A stretch of DNA of 8,659 nt from JBFFXF01 sp041569895 (GTDB taxonomy: Bacteria; Planctomycetota; UBA8108; JACQVS01). The notes below the pieces were generated by a model. The model saw only the letters and a list, made by a program, of their open reading frames with translations, was not told the DNA's origin and made no database searches. The translations under genes were made by a program, and so were the position numbers. The stretch spans positions 1 through 8,659 of the forward strand of contig JBFFXF010000300.1 of assembly GCA_041569895.1 (NCBI GenBank), in the 5' to 3' direction. Positions 1 to 7,458 of the stretch are shown here, one piece after another (position 1 is the stretch's first letter; every line of letters begins with the position of its first letter).

Positions 1-78
1 ACGGGCACGGGCACGGGCACGGGCACGGGTACGGGAACGGGAACGGGAACGGGAACGGGAACGGGAACGGGAACGGAA
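1..78. repeat. Tandem hexamer array (ACGGGC / ACGGGA units)
   Basis: The sequence reads as four ACGGGC units (1-24), one ACGGGT (25-30), seven ACGGGA (31-72) and a decayed unit (73-78). It probably continues beyond the left edge. On the minus strand, which is the strand of the adjacent methyltransferase gene, it reads as GTTCCC units followed by GTGCCC-type units and begins 6 bp after that gene's stop codon. The same two unit types recur at 6951-6980. It does not encode part of either neighbour. Simple-sequence expansion is the simplest origin; a role in RNA 3' ends is speculative. Confidence 0.95.
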
Positions 79-84
79 CCGCGC

Positions 85-951
85 TCACCGTCGGCGGAAC
101 AGGGTCCAGAAGAGGTCCTCGGCGGGGTACGGGATCGGCAGGCGGTCGGGGATGAGGGCGGCGCACCAGCGCAGCGGCGCTCCGATCACGCGGCCCTCGA
201 GCTTGTGGCGGACGAGTGACCTGGCGTGCGCGCCGCTGATGCGCTTCTTCGGTCGTCCGCGGGCGATCTCCTCGAACCCGTGTCGCGCCGCGAGGGCGCG
301 CAGGTCGTCCGGCGCAAACCAGTGGAGCACGCTCGGCGGGCTGTACTCGTGCCAGTTGCGGCCGAAGAGGCGCGCCGTGAGGCTGCGGCGGTTCCAGGTC
401 TCGACCAGACAGAGCCCGGACGGCCTCGTCAGCTCGGCGACGCGTCGAAACGCCGTTGACGGATCGACGAAGTGCGCGATCACCTGGATCAGCGAAACGA
501 GGTCGAACTGCTCGTCGACCTCGACGGTCTCCAGTGCTCCGGTGCGGACGTCGAGACCGAGCTCGGTGCGCGCGTACGCGGCCATGCGGTCGTTCGGCTC
601 CACTCCGATGCCGCTCCAGCCGCCATCGACGAGGCCCTGCAGGATGAACCCGGCGGCCGCGCCCACGTCGAGGACGCGGCCCGGTGACGCGTGCCGCGAG
701 AGGATGCGGGCGTAGCGCCGCCCGTGCTTCCTGAGCATGTCGCCCTCGGCGACGTAGTCGGGATAGCCGGCGCCGCCCTCGGTGAAGTAGGCGTCCGAGT
801 AGACGCTCGCGACGTGGTCGCCGGGGGGGATCGTCTCGGTCTGGCGGTGGCCGCAGGACGGGCAGGCGCGGATCCAGTGGCCGCTCACGTCGAAGGTCCG
901 CGACGTCTCCTCCTCGCAGACGCAGCACGCCGTCCGGATGGTGTCCGGCAT
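85..951 (-). CDS. Zinc-ribbon class I SAM-dependent methyltransferase
   Basis: This encodes a 288-residue soluble methyltransferase. An N-terminal zinc-ribbon-like knuckle has two CxxC pairs (C9/C12 and C30/C33). A Rossmann methyltransferase domain follows: motif I is VLDVGAAAG at 93-101, the acidic end of the second strand is GVEPN at 116-120, and the post-motif region (FDLVSLIQVIAHFVDP) spans 149-164. The C-terminal third is basic and of unknown role. The ATG at 951 was chosen because the reading frame further upstream overlaps the ugd 3' end and looks non-coding, and because AGGG lies 8 bp before this ATG. It starts 14 bp after the ugd stop, so the two are probably co-transcribed. Zinc-ribbon methyltransferases of this kind are common in sugar, O-antigen and capsule clusters. 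A sugar or glycan acceptor is therefore likely, but the substrate is not readable from the sequence. Confidence 0.88.
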   Translation of the reverse strand: MPDTIRTACCVCEEETSRTFDVSGHWIRACPSCGHRQTETIPPGDHVASVYSDAYFTEGGAGYPDYVAEGDMLRKHGRRYARILSRHASPGRVLDVGAAAGFILQGLVDGGWSGIGVEPNDRMAAYARTELGLDVRTGALETVEVDEQFDLVSLIQVIAHFVDPSTAFRRVAELTRPSGLCLVETWNRRSLTARLFGRNWHEYSPPSVLHWFAPDDLRALAARHGFEEIARGRPKKRISGAHARSLVRHKLEGRVIGAPLRWCAALIPDRLPIPYPAEDLFWTLFRRR

Positions 952-965
952 CGGACTGCCCTGCG

Positions 966-2261
966 TCAGGGCCGACCGACGGAGGCGTACTGGAAGCCGA
1001 GCTCGCGCACCGCGGCCGGCTCGTAGACGTTTCGCAGGTCGATGAGGATCGGGCGCTTCATGACGCCGCGGACGCGCTCGAGGTCGATGCTGCGGAAGAC
1101 GTCCCACTCGGTGACCAGCATCGCGGCGTCGGCGCCCTCGACCGCCTCGTACGGCGTGCCGGCGTAGTCGATCCGCGGGAAGACGCGGCGGGTGTTCTCG
1201 ATGGCCTCGGGATCGTAGGCGATCACCGATGCGCCCTGCTCGAGGAGCTGGTCGATGAGCACCAGCGCGGGCGACTCGCGGATGTCATCGGTGCGCGGCT
1301 TGAACGACAGCCCCCAGACCGCGACGCGCGCGCCGTGCAGATCCGGGAGGAATCGCTTCAGGCGGTTGAGGTGAGATTTCTTGTGCTGCTCGTTGACCTC
1401 GTCGATGGTGCGGAAGAAGTGCGCGTTGATGCGGTGCTGCTCGAGCGTGTCGACGAGCGCCCGCACGTCCTTCGGGAAGCACGAGCCGCCGTAGCCGGGC
1501 GACGCCTGCAGAAAGCGCGGGCCGATGCGCGTGTCGAGCCCGATGCCGCGCGCCACCTCCTTGACGTCGGCGCCGAGCTCCTCGCAGAGCGGCGTCAGCG
1601 CGTTCATGAAGGAGATGCGGCTCGCGAGCATGGCGTTGGCGGCGTACTTGATGAGCTCGGCGGTCTGCGGGTTGACGAAGACGATCGGACGCGCGATGCG
1701 CGCGTGCGGCATGTAGAGCTTCTCGAGCACCTTGCGAGCGCGGTCCGAGGTCGCGCCGATGACGATGCGATCGGGGTTCTGGAAGTCGTTGATCGCCATC
1801 CCCTCCTTGAGGAACTCCGGATTGGAGGCGACGTCGAACTCGACTTCGGTGATCGCGTCGATGGCCCGCGCCACTCGCTCCGCCGTCCCCACGGGGACGG
1901 TGCTCTTGGTGACGATGACGGTGTACTTGCGGATGCTCCGCGCGATGGTCTCCGCCGCCTCGAGGACGTACTGCGTGTCCGCCTTCCCCGACGCCCCCTG
2001 CGGCGTGCCGACGCAGATGAAGACGACCTCCGACTCGCCGATCGGCCCGGCGTCGACCGCCGAGAACCGCAGCCGCCCCTCGGAGACGTTGCGCGAGATC
2101 AGCTCGCTCAGCCCGGGCTCGTAGATCGGCGTCTCGCCGCGGGAGAGCATGTCGATCTTCTTCCCGTCGACGTCCATGCAGCAGACGTCGTTGCCGAGGT
2201 CGGCGAAGCAGGCGCCGGTGACGAGACCGACGTAGCCGGAGCCGAGGACGGAGAGTTTCAT
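966..2261 (-). CDS. ugd: UDP-glucose 6-dehydrogenase
   Basis: This 431-residue cytosolic enzyme oxidises UDP-glucose to UDP-glucuronate with two NAD+. The product feeds capsule, exopolysaccharide or LPS synthesis. The N-terminal NAD-binding GSGYVG motif is at 7-12. FICVGTP is at 81-87 and TKSTVPVGT at 118-126. ELIKYAANA, with the conserved Lys205 and Asn209, is at 202-210. The catalytic cysteine is C261 in GYGGSCFPKD (257-266). The C-terminal UDP-binding motif GLSFKPRTDDIRES is at 317-330. Length is typical for the bacterial UDPGDH family and all expected active-site residues are present. The start is an ATG preceded by AAAGGA at a good distance. A methyltransferase follows 14 bp downstream on the same strand, suggesting an envelope-polysaccharide operon that continues left. 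Confidence 0.97.
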   Translation of the reverse strand: MKLSVLGSGYVGLVTGACFADLGNDVCCMDVDGKKIDMLSRGETPIYEPGLSELISRNVSEGRLRFSAVDAGPIGESEVVFICVGTPQGASGKADTQYVLEAAETIARSIRKYTVIVTKSTVPVGTAERVARAIDAITEVEFDVASNPEFLKEGMAINDFQNPDRIVIGATSDRARKVLEKLYMPHARIARPIVFVNPQTAELIKYAANAMLASRISFMNALTPLCEELGADVKEVARGIGLDTRIGPRFLQASPGYGGSCFPKDVRALVDTLEQHRINAHFFRTIDEVNEQHKKSHLNRLKRFLPDLHGARVAVWGLSFKPRTDDIRESPALVLIDQLLEQGASVIAYDPEAIENTRRVFPRIDYAGTPYEAVEGADAAMLVTEWDVFRSIDLERVRGVMKRPILIDLRNVYEPAAVRELGFQYASVGRP

Positions 2262-2313
2262 CGCGGTTTCCTTTCGGATCGGTCAGCGCCGCCAAGGGCG
2301 GGTCCCACCGGAG

Positions 2314-2343
2314 ATTATCGGCTCGGCGGTGGGTTGAAATGAA
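2314..2343 (-). promoter_or_regulatory. Candidate promoter for ugd
   Basis: Read on the minus strand, a GATAAT -10 (2319-2314, five of six consensus bases) lies 18 bp after a weak TTCATT -35 (2343-2338). This would start transcription around 2307 and give a leader of roughly 45 nt before the ugd ATG. The prediction rests on consensus matching alone. Confidence 0.35.
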
Positions 2344-2376
2344 CCTCGATCGGACTTTTTTGGGCGGGGCCGCACC

Positions 2377-2404
2377 TTGCAACGGCCCGCTTTTAGACTA
2401 CTAT
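2377..2404 (+). promoter_or_regulatory. Candidate promoter for the Phd/ParE-like operon
   Basis: TTGCAA (2377-2382) and TACTAT (2399-2404) are 16 bp apart in a locally A/T-richer stretch 59 bp upstream of the antitoxin ATG. The -10 could instead be read one to three bases further right (ACTATA or TATAGG). Placement upstream of a small-dyad region fits an autoregulated toxin-antitoxin operon. Confidence 0.4.
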
Positions 2405-2424
2405 AGGACTGGATTGTGACCAAA

Positions 2425-2440
2425 TTCAGCCTGAAATCAG
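2425..2440 (+). promoter_or_regulatory. Candidate antitoxin operator (overlapping dyads)
   Basis: Two small inverted repeats overlap just downstream of the predicted -10. TTCAGCCTGAA (2425-2435) is a perfect 5-bp arm pair around one base. CTGAAATCAG (2431-2440) has 4-bp arms around AA. Phd/YefM-type antitoxins usually bind short palindromes between promoter and start codon to repress their own operon, so this is a reasonable operator candidate. AGGA (2454-2457) then serves as ribosome-binding site, 5 bp before the ATG. Confidence 0.35.
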
Positions 2441-2462
2441 CTCGAAATCGGTCAGGAAGCCC

Positions 2463-2747
2463 ATGAAGCCGATTCAACTCGCGAAGGACGTGGTGCCGCT
2501 TGCGGAGTTCAAGTCCCGGCTGTCCCAATGGCTTGATACGCTCCGTGCGACCGGAAACCCGATCGTGCTGACACAGAACGGAAGACCGGCGGCCGTTCTC
2601 CTCTCGCCATCGGAGTATGACCGACTCAGCGAGCGACACCGATTTCTCGAGGCTGTCCGGGAGGGAATCGCCGACGCGGACGCCGGACGCGTCATGGAGA
2701 CCGACGAGCTCAGGCGTCGTCTCGAGGAGCGTAGAAAGACGCGATGA
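2463..2747 (+). CDS. Phd/YefM-family type II antitoxin
   Basis: This encodes a 94-residue protein with the Phd/YefM layout. An N-terminal DNA-binding and dimerisation domain covers about residues 1-55. It has an amphipathic helix with the F-x3-L spacing (F16, L20), then PIVLTQNGRPAAVLLSP at 33-49 (a beta-hairpin carrying the family's GRPAAVL signature), then SEYDRL. The charged C-terminal tail (56-94), rich in Glu and Arg, would be the flexible toxin-neutralising part. The ATG at 2463 has AGGA 5 bp upstream. The stop overlaps the toxin start as ATGA, indicating translational coupling. The predicted role is to neutralise the downstream RelE/ParE-fold toxin and repress the operon. The pair sits between ugd and typA and has no functional link to either, so it probably arrived by transfer. 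Confidence 0.9.
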   Translation: MKPIQLAKDVVPLAEFKSRLSQWLDTLRATGNPIVLTQNGRPAAVLLSPSEYDRLSERHRFLEAVREGIADADAGRVMETDELRRRLEERRKTR

Positions 2748-3043
2748 TGCTCGTCTGGACCGAGCGAGCTCTCGCTCGGCTGGGAGAGATCGAGGACTTC
2801 ATCGCGCACGACGATCTGTTGGGCGCCATCCGATTCGTTGACGCGCTTGTCGATCGGTGCGACGCTCTGCAAGAATTCCCGGAGAGTGGCCGGGTCGTCC
2901 CCGAGATCGGCGCGACCGACGTTCGCGAGTTGCTGGAGGGGAACTATCGGATCGTGTATCGCGTCCGGCCTGACCGCGTCGAGATCCTCACTGTGTTCGA
3001 AGGTCATCGCCTCTTTCCGGTCGACGACGTGCCGGCTCCTTGA
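2744..3043 (+). CDS. RelE/ParE-superfamily toxin
   Basis: This 99-residue basic-core protein has the ParE/RelE pattern. WTERALARLGEIEDFIAHD (5-23) forms the first long helix and the next helix carries A28-x2-F31. FPESGRVVPE is at 45-54, then DVRELLEGNYRIVYRV (59-74), then VEILTVFEGHRLFP (79-92), which gives the central beta-sheet and the C-terminal His/Arg (H88, R89). ParE-type members poison DNA gyrase and RelE-type members cleave ribosome-bound mRNA. The FPxxGRxVPE and YRIVYRV motifs resemble ParE-like toxins more, but the target cannot be assigned. Start codons ATG-ATG occur in tandem: the first overlaps the antitoxin stop by 4 bp, and the second would give a 98-residue protein. Confidence 0.9.
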   Translation: MMLVWTERALARLGEIEDFIAHDDLLGAIRFVDALVDRCDALQEFPESGRVVPEIGATDVRELLEGNYRIVYRVRPDRVEILTVFEGHRLFPVDDVPAP

Positions 3044-3048
3044 GCTCG

Positions 3049-3067
3049 GCTGCCCCTTCGGGGACGG
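3049..3067. terminator. Weak UUCG-loop hairpin between convergent genes
   Basis: Between the toxin stop and the typA stop, CCC-C(TTCG)G-GG gives a short stem capped by a classic C(UUCG)G tetraloop at 3054-3063. One C/A mismatch follows, then further pairs out to about 3050/3067. There is no T-tract on either strand, so intrinsic termination is doubtful; it may only be an mRNA 3'-end stabiliser. Confidence 0.2.
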
Positions 3068-3107
3068 GACCGGATACCGACGAGGCGGCGGCGAGCGTCG
3101 CGAGCCC

Positions 3108-4985
<1,878 letters not shown>

Positions 4986-5070
4986 GGTCGTGTGTGAAGT
5001 CCCTTCGTATCGGCGCCGGGTCGAGTCGCGCGGAGCTCGCCCCTCGGCAGCTCCTCGCCGGCGCCCGGCG

Positions 5071-5090
5071 GCCCCGTTGATCCACGGGGC
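5071..5090 (-). other. Perfect hairpin in the typA leader
   Basis: GCCCCGT (5071-5077) and ACGGGGC (5084-5090) form a perfect 7-bp stem with a 6-nt loop. If typA starts transcription near 5094, this hairpin occupies the extreme 5' end of its mRNA. Further in, two more complementary pairs can nest: 5014-5020 with 5064-5070, and 5032-5037 with 5049-5054. The leader of about 110 nt is therefore potentially well folded. High GC makes some complementarity expected by chance. Confidence 0.4.
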
Positions 5091-5100
5091 AAACTGGGTG

Positions 5101-5128
5101 ATTATAGGCGCTCGCCGCCCCCATACAA
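5101..5128 (-). promoter_or_regulatory. Promoter for typA
   Basis: On the minus strand there is a perfect TATAAT -10 (5106-5101), preceded after 16 bp by a weak TTGTAT -35 (5128-5123). The expected start point is near 5094, leaving a leader of about 110 nt before the GTG. The perfect -10 stands out in very GC-rich surroundings. Confidence 0.55.
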
Positions 5129-5129
5129 T
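5101..5129 (+). promoter_or_regulatory. Promoter for polX overlapping the typA promoter
   Basis: TACAAT at 5124-5129 matches the -10 consensus at five of six positions and would start transcription near 5136, 14 bp before the polX GTG. The matching -35 position (5101-5106, ATTATA) is poor and coincides with the opposite-strand typA -10. GGAG at 5140-5143, 6 bp before the GTG, is the ribosome-binding site. Confidence 0.45.
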
Positions 5130-5149
5130 CGGCAGGTTCGGAGTTTCGA

Positions 5150-6946
5150 GTGGAGAAGAAACAGATCGTCGCGGCGCTCGAGGAAATCGCCGACCTGATG
5201 GAGATCCTCGGCCAGAACCCCTTCCGGGTGCGGTCCTTCCGCAACGGCGCCCGGGCGATCGAGGGGCTCTCCGAGGACGTCGGCGCGCTCATCCAGGAGG
5301 GCACGCTCGACGACGTCAAGGGGATCGGCACGACGCTGGTCGAGGTGATCACCGAGCTCTTCGAGACCGGCGGCTCCGAGCGGCTCGAGGAGCTGCGCGA
5401 GCAGGTGCCGCCCGGACTGGTCGAGATCAACGCCATCCCCGGCGTCGGGCCGAAGCGCGCCCTGGCGATCCACGAGAAGCTCGGCGTCTCCAGCATCGCC
5501 GACCTCGAGAAGGCCTGCCGCGACGGCAAGGTGGCCGAGCTGCCGGGGTTCGGGAAGAAGAGCCAGGAGAAGATCCTCGACGGCATCGCCTACCGGCGGC
5601 AGGTGGGCGGGCGGTTCCTGGTGGTCGAGGCGCTCGCCGCGGCGGAGCCGCTGCTGGCGCGTTTGCGCGACGACCCCGGGGTGGCGCGGGTCGAGGTCGC
5701 GGGCAGCCTCCGGCGCCGGCGGGAGACCATCAAGGACATCGATTTCATCGCCGTCCTCGAGAAGGGCGCCGACGCCGGCGAGGTGATGGAGCGCTTCAGC
5801 GGCGGGGAGGGGGTCGTCGACGTCGTCGCCCGGGGGGAGACCAAGTCGTCGGTGCGGCTCGCGGGGGGCATCCAGGCGGACCTGCGCCTCGTCGAGGCGG
5901 TGGCCTACCCGAGCGCGCTCCTCTACTTCACCGGCTCGAAGGAGCACAACACGGTGCTGCGGGGCATCGCCAGGGAGAAGGGCTACAAGCTGAACGAGTA
6001 CGGCCTCTTCAAGGTGGCGGGCAACGGCGGCAAGCGTGACGGCAAGGACCGCGGCAAGCGTGGCGGCCAGCGTGGCGGCAACGAGACCCGCGTCCGCTGC
6101 AAGGACGAGGCGGCGATCTACCGCAAGCTCGGCCTCGAGTGGGTGCCGCCCGAGCTGCGCGAGGACCACGGCGAGTTCGAGCTGGCGCGCGCGAAGAAGC
6201 TCCCCGAGCTGGTGACCATGGAGGACATCCGCGGCGTCATCCACCTCCACACCACGGCGAGCGATGGCCACCAGACGCTCGAGGAGATGGTCGATGCGGC
6301 GCGCGAGATGGGCCTCGAGTACCTCGGCGTCACCGACCACAGCCAGTCGGCGGGATACGCCGGCGGGCTCAAGGAGGCGGACATCGAGAAGCAACACGCC
6401 GAGATCGACCGGCTGAACAAGAAGCTCGAGGGAGAGTTCACCATCTTCAAGGGCATCGAGTCGGACATCCGCATGAAGGGCGCGCTCGACTACCCCGCCG
6501 CGGTGCTCGACCGCTTCGACTTCGTCATCGCGTCGATCCACTCGGGGTTCACGCTGACGGCGGAGCAGCAGACGGCGCGCGTCATCAAGGCGATGGAGGA
6601 CCCGCACACGACTTTTCTCGCCCACCCGACGGGCCGCCTGCTGCTCTCGCGCGACGGCTACCCGATCGACATGGAGAAGGTCCTCGAGGCCGCCGGCCGC
6701 CTCGGCGTCGTCGTCGAGATCAACGCCCACCCGCGCCGCCTCGACCTCGACTGGCGCTGGGGCAACTTCGCGAGACGGCACGGCGTCAAGACCTCGATCA
6801 ACCCGGACGCGCACGTCGCGGAGGGATACCATCACATGGAGCACGGGGTGGGCATCGCGCGCAAGGCGGGGTTCACGGCGGCGGAGGTGGTGAACACCCT
6901 GCCGGCGAAAGAGTTCGCGGAGTTCGTGAAGACGCGGAAGGGGTAG
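5150..6946 (+). CDS. polX: Family X DNA polymerase with PHP exonuclease domain
   Basis: This 598-residue bacterial PolX fills gaps in base-excision-type repair and proofreads through its C-terminal PHP domain. The N-terminal 8-kDa-like helical domain (about 1-90) is followed by helix-hairpin-helix motifs KGIGTTLVEVI (57-67), PGVGPKRALAI (97-107) and PGFGKKSQEKI (132-142). The palm has AGSLRRRRETIKDIDF (184-199) with metal-binding D196 and D198 plus D244 in QADLR, so the polymerase triad is complete. The PHP domain keeps its metal ligands: HLH (365-367), TDH (395-397), E437, H464, H492, and D553/H555 in NPDAH. The GTG start is supported by GGAG 6 bp upstream. One oddity is a Gly/Lys/Arg-rich insert of about 20 residues (291-312) between the polymerase and PHP parts, encoded by a 12-bp tandem repeat. 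Confidence 0.97.
   Translation: MEKKQIVAALEEIADLMEILGQNPFRVRSFRNGARAIEGLSEDVGALIQEGTLDDVKGIGTTLVEVITELFETGGSERLEELREQVPPGLVEINAIPGVGPKRALAIHEKLGVSSIADLEKACRDGKVAELPGFGKKSQEKILDGIAYRRQVGGRFLVVEALAAAEPLLARLRDDPGVARVEVAGSLRRRRETIKDIDFIAVLEKGADAGEVMERFSGGEGVVDVVARGETKSSVRLAGGIQADLRLVEAVAYPSALLYFTGSKEHNTVLRGIAREKGYKLNEYGLFKVAGNGGKRDGKDRGKRGGQRGGNETRVRCKDEAAIYRKLGLEWVPPELREDHGEFELARAKKLPELVTMEDIRGVIHLHTTASDGHQTLEEMVDAAREMGLEYLGVTDHSQSAGYAGGLKEADIEKQHAEIDRLNKKLEGEFTIFKGIESDIRMKGALDYPAAVLDRFDFVIASIHSGFTLTAEQQTARVIKAMEDPHTTFLAHPTGRLLLSRDGYPIDMEKVLEAAGRLGVVVEINAHPRRLDLDWRWGNFARRHGVKTSINPDAHVAEGYHHMEHGVGIARKAGFTAAEVVNTLPAKEFAEFVKTRKG
6029..6085 (+). repeat. 12-bp in-frame minisatellite inside polX
   Basis: Four 12-bp units (6029-6040, 6041-6052, 6053-6064, 6065-6076) and a 9-bp partial unit all begin with GGC and mostly continue AAG or CAG. 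They encode GKRD, GKDR, GKRG, GQRG and GNE. The repeat lies at the linker between the polymerase and PHP domains, and its period keeps the reading frame. Confidence 0.85.
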
Positions 6947-6950
6947 CCGC

Positions 6951-6980
6951 GTTCCCGTTCCCGTTCCCGTTCCCGTGCCC
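6951..6980. repeat. Tandem hexamer array (GTTCCC x4 + GTGCCC) after polX
   Basis: Four GTTCCC units (6951-6974) and one GTGCCC unit (6975-6980) begin 4 bp after the polX stop. Decayed relatives (CTCCCGC, GTTCGCGTTCC) continue to about 7006. The units and their order match the array at 1-78 read on the minus strand. Confidence 0.95.
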
Positions 6981-7035
6981 GAACTCGCTCCCGCGTTCGC
7001 GTTCCAGGGACGTCCGAATGTTCTCACCTATCCCG

Positions 7036-7059
7036 CTCTGTGCCTCCGTGGCTCTGTGG
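7036..7059. repeat. Octamer repeat CTCTGTGN x3
   Basis: Three 8-bp units follow each other: CTCTGTGC (7036-7043), CTCCGTGG (7044-7051) and CTCTGTGG (7052-7059). The reverse complement is of the CCACAGAG/CACAGAGG type. From memory, similar sequences occur as short dispersed intergenic repeats in several environmental bacterial phyla; I could not verify that here. One candidate start of the following gene lies inside it. Confidence 0.7.
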
Positions 7060-7442
7060 TTATTTCCGTCACCACCTCGAATGCGAGCAGCAAGTGTTAC
7101 ACTCGATCCATAACCATCAAGTTCGAGTTGCCTCAAGACGTAGAGCGAGAGCTCCGGGAACGACTCGGCGACCTCGATCAGGTCGCCAAGGAGGCGTTTC
7201 TCGTGCAGAGCTATCGAGCAGGCCGTCTCAGCGTCGGGCAGGTCGCGCGAGTTCTGGGCAAGGGGGTCATAGAGGCTCAGGGCTGGCTGAGTGAGCGCGG
7301 AGTCCCCCTCAACTACTCTCTGCCGGATTCCCATGGTGCCCGCCCGCGTGTTACACTCAAGTACCGAGCAATGGCGATGGTCGTTTCGAAGGCATCGCCG
7401 GCGTGTGAGTCACGCCGTCGATCCGAGAGCGCCAAGACGTAG
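7056..7442 (+). CDS. UPF0175-type small protein, start unresolved, atypical tail
   Basis: The conserved part (about residues 19-88 from the GTG at 7056; ITIKFELP through ERGVPLNYS) matches UPF0175. These are small helical, probably DNA-binding, proteins usually paired with PIN-like toxins. The segment LSVGQVARVLGKGVIEAQGWL resembles a helix-turn-helix. No ATG lies in frame near the expected N-terminus. The open frame offers GTG at 7056 (inside the octamer repeat) or 6975 (inside the hexamer array), or the unusual ATA at 7110. After LNYS the family's usual acidic C-terminus is absent; about 40 unrelated residues run to the stop at 7442. No PIN-like partner follows. It may be a functional orphan or a decaying antitoxin whose ends were lost by recombination. 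Confidence 0.6.
   Translation: MVISVTTSNASSKCYTRSITIKFELPQDVERELRERLGDLDQVAKEAFLVQSYRAGRLSVGQVARVLGKGVIEAQGWLSERGVPLNYSLPDSHGARPRVTLKYRAMAMVVSKASPACESRRRSESAKT
7094..7104 (+). promoter_or_regulatory. Copy 1 of GTGTTACACTC, extended -10-like element
   Basis: The 11-mer contains TGTTACACT (7095-7103), an extended -10 pattern (TGn plus TACACT), and is itself a GTGT-T-ACAC palindrome. It lies directly before the conserved part of the UPF0175-type gene. No -35 is visible. A start point 6-8 bp downstream would coincide with the ATA codon at 7110. Confidence 0.4.
7348..7358 (+). promoter_or_regulatory. Copy 2 of GTGTTACACTC, extended -10-like element
   Basis: This is an exact second copy of the 11-mer, with TGTTACACT at 7349-7357. 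It lies 100 bp upstream of the small-protein/nucleotidyltransferase unit and within the anomalous tail of the UPF0175-type frame. It could be that unit's promoter or a shared operator. Confidence 0.4.
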
Positions 7443-7458
7443 AGCCGGCAGGATGGGG

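Noticed and set aside
1..78. Hexamer array as a CRISPR or origin iteron region
   Set aside because: Units are contiguous 6-mers without spacers, and no cas, rep or DnaA-box-like sequence is nearby.
1335..2342. 335-codon plus-strand open frame opposite ugd
   Set aside because: The translation mirrors ugd codon bias and has no recognisable motif, while ugd is complete on the other strand.
2354..2361. T-run (TTTTTT) upstream of the toxin-antitoxin operon as an intrinsic terminator
   Set aside because: No adequate stem precedes it, and the flanking genes diverge from this region, so no transcript is expected to end here.
5102..7027. 641-codon minus-strand open frame opposite polX
   Set aside because: It is an antisense shadow: the hexamer array gives a GTGT-repeat peptide and the remainder is compositional. 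No domain is recognisable.
6975..7055. N-terminal extension of the UPF0175-type gene from the GTG at 6975
   Set aside because: It would begin inside the hexamer array and run through repeat DNA. The residues do not resemble the family.
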